DNA of 64,000 nt from Nocardia asteroides (GTDB taxonomy: Bacteria; Actinomycetota; Actinomycetes; Mycobacteriales; Mycobacteriaceae), in contig CP082844.1 in NCBI GenBank assembly GCA_019930625.1, positions 1,550,001 to 1,614,000 on the forward strand. Direction: 5' to 3'. Numbering within the stretch: the stretch's first letter is position 1; the number at the start of each line of letters is the position of its first letter. Shown here piece after piece: positions 16,825 to 24,032 of this stretch. The translations under genes and the position numbers were made by a program. Under the pieces are notes generated by a model. The model was not told where the DNA came from. It ran no database searches and worked only from the letters and a program-made list of their open reading frames with translations.

Positions 16825-17147
16825 GTCTCGGACCGAACGCACTCGGATTCCTGCGAGTCGACGTGCCTGGAGACCAGGGCGCGATCCGCCACCTCGCCAC
16901 CCAGAACAACTACTTCCTGATCGACACACTGACGTTCGATACCAGCACGAAGACCATGGGTCTGATTCTCGTGCAAGCCATCCGCCAGGCGGACGCGGCC
17001 GCAGTGATCGCGCCAAGCCTTCACCATGCCGCGGGGCTCCGGCGGGCGATCACGGAACTGTGCGACCTCGTGACCCCCGAGCAGACGTACAAACGGGGGC
17101 ACAAGTGGCCGTCGCAGATCCCGTCGATGTTCCCCTCCGGGATGTGA
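16821..17147 (+). CDS. 108-residue resolvase-fold-like protein of unknown function
   Basis: ATG 16821 overlaps the previous stop. The start NALGFLRVDVPGDQGAIRHLA again resembles the first strand and helix of serine recombinases (GYLRVS), with Asp where the nucleophilic Ser should be. DTSTKTMGLILVQAIRQADAAAVIAPSLHHAAGL then follows the pattern of later strands and helices. It ends after LCDLVTPEQTY and a short basic tail. It appears to be a domesticated, catalytically dead version of the fold. Similar small genes are found beside XRE-TPR regulators in Nocardia. Function unknown. Confidence 0.65.
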   Translation: MSLGPNALGFLRVDVPGDQGAIRHLATQNNYFLIDTLTFDTSTKTMGLILVQAIRQADAAAVIAPSLHHAAGLRRAITELCDLVTPEQTYKRGHKWPSQIPSMFPSGM

Positions 17148-17152
17148 TCGGC

Positions 17153-17479
17153 ATGAACGGATGGGTCATCTTCGCGATCGGACTCGGCGCCGCGCTCGTC
17201 CCCATAGTGCCTGTAGTCGCGGCTTCGATGTGGTGGCAGGTTCCTGTCGACCCCGACACCGTTCGGGCGCGGGGAGCGGAGCGCCGAATGGACAACACGT
17301 TGTGGGCCACAGGGTTCCCGCACGACGCGCCGGATCACGAGCTCGGCGTCCAGGAGGCGCACCAAACGATGCAGCGGCATCGCGGGTGCCGCGCAGACGA
17401 GTGCCGACGTAAGGCGGCAGCACGGCAGACCCTGATCAGCGCGGGCCGGATGAAGCCCGACACCTCACGGGAGTACTGA
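17153..17479 (+). CDS. Small single-span membrane protein
   Basis: 108 residues from ATG 17153; GTG 17144 overlaps the previous stop as GTGA and would add three residues. One hydrophobic span, GWVIFAIGLGAALVPIVPVV, occupies residues 3-22. A soluble part follows with MDNTLWATGFPHD, a His-x-Gly-Cys/Asp-x-Cys pair (HRGCRADECRRKAAARQTL) and a polar tail. The Cys pair could bind metal, but that is only suggestive. It is third in a tightly packed unit with the two resolvase-like genes. No family name recognised. Confidence 0.65.
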   Translation: MNGWVIFAIGLGAALVPIVPVVAASMWWQVPVDPDTVRARGAERRMDNTLWATGFPHDAPDHELGVQEAHQTMQRHRGCRADECRRKAAARQTLISAGRMKPDTSREY

Positions 17480-17549
17480 GCATCCGCCACAGGGGGCGGT
17501 TCTGATCTCTCCCGTGGGGTGCGGGAGTCGTAGGTAATGGAGGATATCC

Positions 17550-17978
17550 GTGAGATACAACGCGATTCGCGCAGCCGTGACGGTTGTCTCTGTCAGCGCC
17601 ACATTGCTCGGCGGGCAGACGCTCACCACCACACCAGTCGCGCAGGCAGCTGACCGTTCCTGCGCGTTCTCCTTCAACAAGGAGCCTTACCTGCTGCACA
17701 AAGCCGTCGTCGTCGGCGGAACAGTGAAATGCGACCCCGCCCCGCTCGAGTTCCACCTCACGTTGCAGCTGTGGTACCGGTCGAGCCACAGCAATCCCAC
17801 GCCGAAGGGGGAGCCAGCCGTTGTTAAGGACATCCCTAAACCCACTCGCCACGTCGCCGCGATGGCGTTGGACTGCCTGCCCGGCGTGTGGCAGGGCAAA
17901 ATCGTCATGCGGGCTGGCTGGGACACTGGGTCGAACGAGGTCCGCAAGGAGACAACGCCCACCATCATCCCGTGTTAG
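17550..17978 (+). CDS. Small secreted protein
   Basis: 142 residues from GTG 17550 with a very good ribosome site (GGAGGATATCC). A Sec signal peptide is clear: a basic start, then AAVTVVSVSATLLGGQTL and a probable cut after PVAQA. The mature part is about 107 residues with four Cys (RSCAFSF, VKCDPAP, LDCLPGV and the final IPC), suggesting two disulfides. It reads like other small actinobacterial exported proteins of unknown function. It is followed nine bases later by another small gene. Confidence 0.75.
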   Translation: MRYNAIRAAVTVVSVSATLLGGQTLTTTPVAQAADRSCAFSFNKEPYLLHKAVVVGGTVKCDPAPLEFHLTLQLWYRSSHSNPTPKGEPAVVKDIPKPTRHVAAMALDCLPGVWQGKIVMRAGWDTGSNEVRKETTPTIIPC

Positions 17979-17987
17979 GTTGCCCCC

Positions 17988-18272
17988 GTGAAGCTGCTCT
18001 ATATCAGTAGCGGCCCTGTCACCTGGTCGACACGCTGGCTCTGGTTACGCCAAACCCTGTACCTCCGGTTCCGGGGTGTCTCCCGCCCGCCCGGCTACAC
18101 CAGGAAACTCCAGTGGAATTCTCGCCGCGAATACGGCGGCTGGGTCATCCGTCCATCCATCGGATGGCGTCGGATCCGCTGGATAACCCCACCGCTGCAC
18201 TACACGCGCGCCATCCCCGCTGACGACATGGACGCCCTCGGCAGTTGGATGCTGGCGAAGCTGGAGAAGTAA
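17988..18272 (+). CDS. Hypothetical 94-residue basic protein
   Basis: GTG 17988 opens nine bases after the secreted protein's stop. The product is Trp- and Arg-rich (WSTRWLWLRQTLYLRFRG, GGWVIRPSIGWRRIRWI) and ends DDMDALGSWMLAKLEK. No signal peptide or clear membrane span. No recognised family. The support is the intact frame, the position and normal codon use; it is probably co-transcribed with the gene before. Confidence 0.5.
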   Translation: MKLLYISSGPVTWSTRWLWLRQTLYLRFRGVSRPPGYTRKLQWNSRREYGGWVIRPSIGWRRIRWITPPLHYTRAIPADDMDALGSWMLAKLEK

Positions 18273-18331
18273 GGCCGGCATATCGCGAATCATGCAGAAA
18301 ACCGACGCAGCCCCAGTGAAAGACAGACGCA

Positions 18332-18355
18332 CCCCAGCCGATCGATCGGCTGGGG
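18332..18355. terminator. Perfect 24-bp palindrome after the small-gene cluster
   Basis: CCCCAGCCGATC and its exact complement GATCGGCTGGGG are directly joined at 18332-18355. With no spacer it folds into a tight hairpin about 60 bp past the 94-residue gene. There is no T-tract. It may terminate the small-gene transcript or that of the methyltransferase coming from the other side. The rest of the 18273-18504 gap shows nothing more. Confidence 0.5.
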
Positions 18356-18504
18356 CGCGTTCATCGGTGGGATCGGCCGCATCCGCAGAGCTTCCGGCAG
18401 TAACTGTCGGTGCCAGCGCGGTCACGGTGGCGGGCATCGCTGGCGGTGCGACGGCAATGTCTGCAACCCGGACGGGCATTTCCAGGACCTTTTCGGCACC
18501 CCAC

Positions 18505-19614
18505 TCAACGAGGCGCCAGGCGGTAGAGGGACGTCACCTCCGCAGCTCGGGCGGTGTGCAGCGGTGAGGCCGGGTCGTGGGCTCGGCGGTGGGTGGGGCG
18601 CGTGTCCAGTCGGGCGATCACGCGGAGGTCGGCGGCGGTGATGCGGTCGAGTAGTTCGTCTCGGGTGCGTAGACCGAGGTGTTCGGGGAGGTCGGAGAGG
18701 ATCAACCAGCCCTCCCCGCCGGGGCGTAGGTGGGCACGGAGGCCGGTGAGGAAAGCGTGCAGCATGGACGAGTTCTCGTCGTAGACGCCGGTTTCCAGAG
18801 CCGAGGTCGGCACGCCGGGGAGCCAGGGTGGGTTGCACACCACGAGGTCGGCCTTGCCGTCCGGGAAGAGCGCCGGGCCTCGCACGGCGACGGATGACAG
18901 GCCGATTCGGTCGAGATTGTCACGGGCGCAGGTCAGTGCCCGAACGTTGTTGTCGGTTGCGGTGATTCGCGTGCAGCCGCGGCGGGCCAGGACGGCGGCG
19001 AGAACGCCGGTGCCGGTGCCGAGGTCGTATGCGATGTCCGCCCGTGCGGGCAGTGGAGCGCCCGCGACGAGATCGATGTACTCACCGCGAACCGGGGAGA
19101 ACACGCTGTAATGCGGATGGATGTGGTCGCCGAGGGCGGGCACGTACACGCCCTTCTCCCGCCACTGCGCCGCACCGAGCACGCCGAGCAGTTCGCTGAG
19201 CGCGACCACCATGTGCCCTTGCGGCGCGCCGTACGCCTCGATACAGGCGCGCCTCACGTCCGGGGCGCGGCGTAAAGCCAGCGAATAGTCGTCTTCCAGC
19301 AGCACGAGCAACTTGCCGAGAATTTGCGCGCGGCGACGACGCGACGCACGATACCGCCGGAACGATTCGGCGGGATCGTCGCTGGTCGGAAGCTTCCGCT
19401 CCACCCGCCGCCCCATCGCGCGCAACAGTTGCCGCGCATTGTGGAAATCACCGCGCCACAGCAGGCCGGTTCCCGCTCCGGCCATCCGGCAGGCCGCGTC
19501 GGCGGTCGTCCGATCGTCCGCCACCACGATCGACTCGGGTGACGAGGCGGCACTTTCGGAATGCCAGCGAGCGGTGCGGGATGTGTTGTCTTCGGTCCAG
19601 GAAATGGTGGACAC
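18505..19614 (-). CDS. Class I SAM-dependent methyltransferase (MTS/HemK-like, NPPW)
   Basis: 369 residues. The N-terminal 190 residues form a separate helical domain with no clear family. The catalytic Rossmann domain follows: ADIAYDLGTGTGVLAAVLARRG binds SAM, ITATDNNVRAL is the acidic loop, and LVVCNPPWLPG is the N-P-P-W motif used by methyltransferases acting on planar or amide nitrogens, as in N6-adenine, N2-guanine or PrmC glutamine enzymes. The arrangement recalls small-domain (MTS) rRNA or protein methyltransferases. The substrate is not determined. It is a single-gene unit. Confidence 0.8.
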   Translation of the reverse strand: MSTISWTEDNTSRTARWHSESAASSPESIVVADDRTTADAACRMAGAGTGLLWRGDFHNARQLLRAMGRRVERKLPTSDDPAESFRRYRASRRRRAQILGKLLVLLEDDYSLALRRAPDVRRACIEAYGAPQGHMVVALSELLGVLGAAQWREKGVYVPALGDHIHPHYSVFSPVRGEYIDLVAGAPLPARADIAYDLGTGTGVLAAVLARRGCTRITATDNNVRALTCARDNLDRIGLSSVAVRGPALFPDGKADLVVCNPPWLPGVPTSALETGVYDENSSMLHAFLTGLRAHLRPGGEGWLILSDLPEHLGLRTRDELLDRITAADLRVIARLDTRPTHRRAHDPASPLHTARAAEVTSLYRLAPR

Positions 19615-19840
19615 CGAGTACTCCTCGTAATCGAACGTGCAAGGGCACGACGAGCACTTCGACGCGGCGTCGCGAAAAAAACCGTGCGGCTAGCGCACAG
19701 GAATCACTCGAGATTGATCTACACCCGCGCCGAAGTGCGCGGGTAATCGCCGAGAACCATGCCGAGCGTCACGACCAGGACCTTTCCGAAAGAGACATCC
19801 GAGTCTCCCACAGCGTCGAGAGCCGGAGGAATCCGCCTCG

Positions 19841-20458
19841 TCAGTCGGCGAGCAATCGTACGGCCGTGCGGATCGCCGCTTCGAAGCTGTCGCGGTTGCG
19901 CGAGTGGTTGATGCCGGGCGGGGACGGTGACGCGCCGTGTACCAGCTGAATGTCCGGACCGGTCAACGCCATCTTCATCCAGGCGTGCTGAGCGGGACGG
20001 CCGAGCAGGACGACCACGCGCAATTCGGGAAGCAACTCGAGCATTCGGCGCGTGTACGGCTCGGCCCGGCCGAGTTCGAAGCGCGAGGGAGTGTCACCCT
20101 TGATCGGAAACGGGCAGGCGTTCCAGGCGGTACAGCGTCTCCGGTCGAGACCGTACGCGGCGCAGGTGCGGAAGAAGTTCGCCGCTCCCGCGTCGTCGTT
20201 GTCCCAGCTGAGGAAACGCCTGTCGTGCAACTCGGGACTCGCGTCGCCCTCGGGCGCTTTCAGCACGAACAACAACTCTGCCGCGACGCCGCCGAACAGT
20301 GGATCGATGTATGGCAGATTATCCAGACCGGTATCCGCTTCTATGCGATCGACCAACTGGTTGAGCGCCCGAACGTGTGGCAGCTCGATCGCGGCGGCAG
20401 CCCGGTCGCGACGAATTCGCCGCTCACGCAATGCTCTCGGATGATCGGGGACTTCCAT
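19841..20458 (-). CDS. Uracil-DNA glycosylase superfamily protein
   Basis: 205 residues. Motif 1 is GVAAELLFVLKAPEGDAS, motif 2 is LVHGASPSPPGINHSR, and TAWNACPFPIKGD with VVVLLGRPAQHAWMKM fills the fold between them, as in UDG-superfamily proteins of actinobacteria. There is no four-Cys iron-sulfur cluster, so this is not the classic family 4 or 5 enzyme. Activity on uracil is plausible but not proved by the motifs alone. It lies 80 bp downstream of the flavin reductase on the same strand and may share its transcript. Confidence 0.7.
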   Translation of the reverse strand: MEVPDHPRALRERRIRRDRAAAAIELPHVRALNQLVDRIEADTGLDNLPYIDPLFGGVAAELLFVLKAPEGDASPELHDRRFLSWDNDDAGAANFFRTCAAYGLDRRRCTAWNACPFPIKGDTPSRFELGRAEPYTRRMLELLPELRVVVLLGRPAQHAWMKMALTGPDIQLVHGASPSPPGINHSRNRDSFEAAIRTAVRLLAD

Positions 20459-20538
20459 GGGCCACCTCGGAGGACCGCTGACAGCGCTACGAGAGTCACC
20501 CTACGCGCCGGCCATCCGGTATCGGACGATTCCGTCCG

Positions 20539-21054
20539 TCAGGCCGCCCCGTTCGCCGTTTCGGCGTGCAGCCGGCGGAAACGGCTGCCGTGGAAGACGA
20601 GGGGGTCGACGTCGGTGCGGGTGGCGATGCGGTGGATACGAAGGATGACGACGGCGTGGTCGCCCGCCGGGACGTGCGCCTCCTGGACGCCCTCGATCCA
20701 GGCGGAAGCGCCGTCGATGAACACGGCGTCGCCCGAGCCGCGGTGCAACCGGATATCGCGGAAGCGGTCGCCGTCACGGGTGCCGAGCGAGCGGGCGGCG
20801 GCCTGCTGATCGGTGCCCAGCAGGCTCAGGCCGAGATGACTCGCGGCGGCGAGCTTGGGCCAGGTGGCCGAGGAGTTCTGCACGCAGAACGAGACCAGCG
20901 GCGGGTCGAGCGAGACGGGAACGAACGTGCTCACCGCGAGACCGTGTGGCACACCGTCGATTTCGGCGCAGACCGCGACGACGCCGCTGGGGAAGTTGGC
21001 GAACGCGCGACGCAGACCGGCTCCGTCTGCGGGGAATTCGAACAGGTCATGCAT
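20539..21054 (-). CDS. Flavin reductase (DIM6/NTAB, HpaC-like)
   Basis: 171 residues. ATG 21054 lies within the end of the FMN-reductase gene (8-base overlap). The split-barrel flavin reductase pattern is complete: FRRAF-like LRRAFANFPSGVVAVCA, GLAVSTFVPVSLDPPLVSFCVQNSS, and the late VILRIHRI and FHGSRFRRLH strands. Such proteins use NAD(P)H to supply reduced FMN or FAD to a partner monooxygenase. The most likely partners are the StyA-like oxygenase and SfnG/DszC-like enzymes upstream on the same strand. Confidence 0.88.
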   Translation of the reverse strand: MHDLFEFPADGAGLRRAFANFPSGVVAVCAEIDGVPHGLAVSTFVPVSLDPPLVSFCVQNSSATWPKLAAASHLGLSLLGTDQQAAARSLGTRDGDRFRDIRLHRGSGDAVFIDGASAWIEGVQEAHVPAGDHAVVILRIHRIATRTDVDPLVFHGSRFRRLHAETANGAA

Positions 21055-21562
21055 GATTCGCAGCCTTCGAGCTGTGGGCCAGTGCCTGGGCGACCGAACG
21101 CCACCGACCACTGTACCGGTCGATGACGCCGTCCTCGGCGAATGTGCGATCGGACAGGTAGAGCCCGGGCAGCGCCGCGGTGGCCCCGATCTCCACGAGC
21201 ACGGGCTTCAGCAGCAGGTCGGGCGCCAGAGCGTGGGCCGGTCCGGCGCCGAGCATCAACGGCACCGCGAGCACGCCTTCGAGTCCCGTTCCGCCTTCGA
21301 ATTGTTCGAGGAACAACTTCAGCAGACCGGTGTAGGTCGCCTTGAAGGTCGGGCTGGCGAAGACGACGAGTTCCGAGTCCGCCACGGTGCGCACCGCCTC
21401 GGCCACGGCAGGGTCACCCCAGCTGAGCAGACCCGGACCGAACTCCACCAAGTCGATCACGGTGGGCTCCGCCTCCGGCCGCAACCCCTTCGCGACCAGC
21501 GTGGCCGCGGTGAGCGTGCGCGAAGCCGGTTTCGGGTTGCCGACGACGACAGTGACAGTCAT
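21047..21562 (-). CDS. NADPH-dependent FMN reductase (SsuE/MsuE-like)
   Basis: 171 residues from ATG 21562, preceded by GAGAGGAGACGCA. Flavodoxin-fold start VTVVVGNPKPASRTLTAA, then ELVVFASPTFKATYTGLLKLFLEQF and VPLMLGAGPAHALA, all standard for the SsuE/MsuE branch that feeds FMNH2 to alkanesulfonate and sulfone monooxygenases. It is 11 bp downstream of the DszC-like gene, in one operon. Family knowledge places these enzymes in sulfur scavenging under sulfate limitation. Confidence 0.88.
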   Translation of the reverse strand: MTVTVVVGNPKPASRTLTAATLVAKGLRPEAEPTVIDLVEFGPGLLSWGDPAVAEAVRTVADSELVVFASPTFKATYTGLLKLFLEQFEGGTGLEGVLAVPLMLGAGPAHALAPDLLLKPVLVEIGATAALPGLYLSDRTFAEDGVIDRYSGRWRSVAQALAHSSKAANHA

Positions 21563-21573
21563 TGCGTCTCCTC

Positions 21574-22791
21574 TCAGATCACGCCGTGCAGTGGCGGTGG
21601 TGCGTCGTGCAGCACGGCACGGCCGATGTGCTGGTATTTCCAGCGCACCGGGTCGTGCAGGGTGTGCGTGCGCGCGTTGCGCCAGAAGTGATGCAGGTTC
21701 AGATCCGCCGCGGCGCTGCGCGTTCCGCCGACCTCGAACAACGCGGCGGACACGTCGTTGGCGGCGCGGTCGGCGAGCACTTTGGCGGTCGCGACGGCCA
21801 GCGACGCCTCGGCGACGCGATCGGCGCTCGGATCGGTCCTGGTGGCCGCGTCCACCGTCCATCCGGCCGAAGCGAGGGTCGCCTCCGCGGCGGTGACCGC
21901 GACGGACAACTCACCGAAGCGCTGGACCAACAGCGGGTCGTCGACCGCGTTCGCGACCCCCGCCTCGAACCATGGACGACTCTTCGTGCGCACGAACTCC
22001 GTCGCCGCCGTGAGCGCGCCCCGGGCGATGCCGGTGTCGATGGCGGCGTGCAGCAGCTGGGCGAACGCGCCGTAACCGGTGGGCGCGCGCACCGCACCGG
22101 CACGGGGGATCACTTGATCGCGGTCGACCACCACGTCGTCGAAGGACACCGTTCCGCTGCCGGTTGTGCGCTGCCCGATCCCGTTCCAGTCGTCCACGAC
22201 GCGCACGCCGGACGTGTTCGCGGGCAGGTAGGCGATGTACTCGCCCGGCTCGAGGCCGCTGTGCCCCGGCGGATCGTCCAGCCGGGTCAGCACCGCGAAC
22301 AGGTCGGCGAACAGCGATCCGGTGCAGTAGTACTTCACGCCGTCCACGCGGAAGCGATCGCCGACGGGTCGCAACGTGGTCGATATCTCGGCTACCGTCG
22401 CGCCACCGCGCTCGGACTGCGCGTTGGCGATGCGCCCACCGTCGAGCACACGTCCGAAATACCGCTTCTGTTGCTGGTCCGTTCCCGCGAGCCGGAGCAG
22501 ATTCAGATACACGAAGTGACTGTGCGGAATCTGCGCGATGTTGGGATCGGACGTGGCGAGAATCCGTGTCACTTCCGCGACCGCGCTCGGCGGAAGATTC
22601 GCGCCGCCGTGTGCGGCGGGCACCGTGATCGCGAGCAAGCCGCTGGCCGCCAGCCGATCGACCTCCGCGTACGGCAGCGCGCGGTCGCGGTCGCGCTGCG
22701 CGGCCCCCGTAGCGAAGTCGGCCGCGAGCCGCTGCGCGACGGCGAACGCCTGTGCCGCCGAGAGAATGCGATCGGCGGCGACCGCGGTCAT
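21574..22791 (-). CDS. DszC/SfnB-like flavin-dependent monooxygenase (acyl-CoA dehydrogenase fold)
   Basis: 405 residues from ATG 22791, which overlaps the sfnG stop by one base. It has the acyl-CoA dehydrogenase fold (LLAITVPAAHGGANLPPSAVAEV, NAQSERGGATVAEISTT, GVKYYCTGSLFADLFAVLTR) but belongs to the branch of dibenzothiophene monooxygenase DszC and SfnB/SfnC. The conserved end LHHFWRNARTHTLHDPVRWKY is a hallmark of that branch. It would use reduced flavin and O2 on an organosulfur substrate. It is fed by the reductases directly downstream. The exact substrate is unknown. Confidence 0.85.
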   Translation of the reverse strand: MTAVAADRILSAAQAFAVAQRLAADFATGAAQRDRDRALPYAEVDRLAASGLLAITVPAAHGGANLPPSAVAEVTRILATSDPNIAQIPHSHFVYLNLLRLAGTDQQQKRYFGRVLDGGRIANAQSERGGATVAEISTTLRPVGDRFRVDGVKYYCTGSLFADLFAVLTRLDDPPGHSGLEPGEYIAYLPANTSGVRVVDDWNGIGQRTTGSGTVSFDDVVVDRDQVIPRAGAVRAPTGYGAFAQLLHAAIDTGIARGALTAATEFVRTKSRPWFEAGVANAVDDPLLVQRFGELSVAVTAAEATLASAGWTVDAATRTDPSADRVAEASLAVATAKVLADRAANDVSAALFEVGGTRSAAADLNLHHFWRNARTHTLHDPVRWKYQHIGRAVLHDAPPPLHGVI

Positions 22792-23906
22792 CAGCTCACC
22801 GCCGCGACAGGTCGCTGCGCGGCTTCCAGCTCGCGCACCAGCGGGAGCACCTTCGCGCCGAAGTATTCGATCTCCTCCTGGAAGTGCAGGAAGCCGCCGA
22901 GGATCAAGTCGACGCCGAGCTGCTTGTAGGCGACGATCCGCTCGGCCACCTGCTCCGGCGTGCCGATCAGCTGGGTGCGGAAACCGTCGTTGTACTGCAC
23001 CAGGTCTTCGAACGTGGAGTCGGCCCACATGCCCCTGCGGTCCTTGGTGGACGCGCCCGCCTGCTGCACCGCGTCCCGGAAGCCCTCCACCGCGGGCTTG
23101 TTCGCCTTCTCGATGATCTCGCGGAGCGTGTCGCGGGCCTCGGCCTCGGTATCGCGGGCGATGATGAAGCCGTTGAGGCCGAACTTCACCTCGCGGTCGT
23201 GGGCGCGGGCGACGCCGCGCAGGTCGTCGAGCTGTTCGGTGACGCCGTCGAAATCCTTGCCGTTGGAGAAGTACCAGTCGGCGTAGCGTCCGCCGTTGCG
23301 CCGGGCGGCCGTGGAGTTACCGCCTTGGAACAGTTCGGGATTCGGGCGCTCAGGCGTGTTCAGCGGCTTGGGCTTCAGGGTGAAGTCCCGGATGCGATAG
23401 AAGTCACCGCCGTAGTCCACGTTGTCCTCGGTCCAGATCTTGCGGATCACTTCGAGGAATTCCGCGCTGCGCCGGTAGCGCTCGTCGTGCTCGAGCCAGG
23501 GCTCGCCGAGCGCGGTGAACTCACCGGCGAACCAGCCGGAGACGACGTTGATGGCGAACCGGCCGCCCGACAGGTGGTCGGCGGTCGCGCCGAACTTGGC
23601 GAGCACGGCCGGGTGCCACAGCCCGGGATGCACGGCCGCGATGACCTTCAATCGTTCGGTGGCACCGAGCAGCGCGAGGCTGAACGAGGTCGACTCGTGC
23701 TGGAACTCCGCGCCGTAGGAGGCGGTGTAGCGCACCTGGGACAGCGCGTAGTCGAAGCCGTTGTTCTCCGCGGTCTGCGCGAGCTTCTTGTTGTAGTCGA
23801 AATCCCAGCTGGTGCGCTGTTCGATATCGCTGGTGACCAGTCCCCCGCTGACGTTGGGCACCCAGTAGGCGAACCGGATCTGTTCGGCGATCTGCTCCGT
23901 TGTCAT
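22791..23906 (-). CDS. sfnG: Dimethyl sulfone monooxygenase SfnG
   Basis: 371 residues from ATG 23906; the longer frame to 23990 is unconserved. A luciferase-like monooxygenase with the SfnG pattern: FAYWVPNVSGGLVTSDIEQRTSWD, HPGLWHPAVLAKFGATADHLSGGRFAINVVSGWF and ELFQGGNSTAARRNGGRYADWYFSNG. SfnG oxidises dimethyl sulfone to methanesulfinate with FMNH2 and O2, releasing carbon-bound sulfur. It sits at the head of a run sfnG - dszC-like - msuE-like - flavin reductase with one-base to 11-base junctions. Expression is probably induced by sulfate starvation, as in pseudomonads; no operator was recognised. Confidence 0.88.
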   Translation of the reverse strand: MTTEQIAEQIRFAYWVPNVSGGLVTSDIEQRTSWDFDYNKKLAQTAENNGFDYALSQVRYTASYGAEFQHESTSFSLALLGATERLKVIAAVHPGLWHPAVLAKFGATADHLSGGRFAINVVSGWFAGEFTALGEPWLEHDERYRRSAEFLEVIRKIWTEDNVDYGGDFYRIRDFTLKPKPLNTPERPNPELFQGGNSTAARRNGGRYADWYFSNGKDFDGVTEQLDDLRGVARAHDREVKFGLNGFIIARDTEAEARDTLREIIEKANKPAVEGFRDAVQQAGASTKDRRGMWADSTFEDLVQYNDGFRTQLIGTPEQVAERIVAYKQLGVDLILGGFLHFQEEIEYFGAKVLPLVRELEAAQRPVAAVS

Positions 23907-23946
23907 AGCTGCTCCATGGTTTTCGGGGGTAGCCGTCGGATCGGAG

Positions 23947-23971
23947 GCCGGACGCCACGAATGCGTCCGGC
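23947..23971. terminator. Stem-loop between the StyA-like gene and sfnG
   Basis: GCCGGACGC (23947-23955) and GCGTCCGGC (23963-23971) form a perfect nine-base stem with loop CACGAAT, just past the StyA-like stop on the minus strand. No T-tract. It may end the StyA-like transcript or attenuate read-through into sfnG. Confidence 0.5.
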
Positions 23972-24032
23972 GCTCCTTCCACTCCAGCACCGGCCCCCGA
24001 TCGGGACGAGAGTTCGAATCCGTGCGATCGGA

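Noticed and set aside
16678..17147. Serine recombinase or mobile element
   Set aside because: Both small proteins lack the catalytic Ser and the DNA-binding domain, and no attachment or terminal repeats are visible.
18292..18567. 91-codon plus-strand frame after the small-gene cluster
   Set aside because: It spans the 24-bp palindrome and runs antisense into the methyltransferase; Ser/Ala/Arg-rich without family features.
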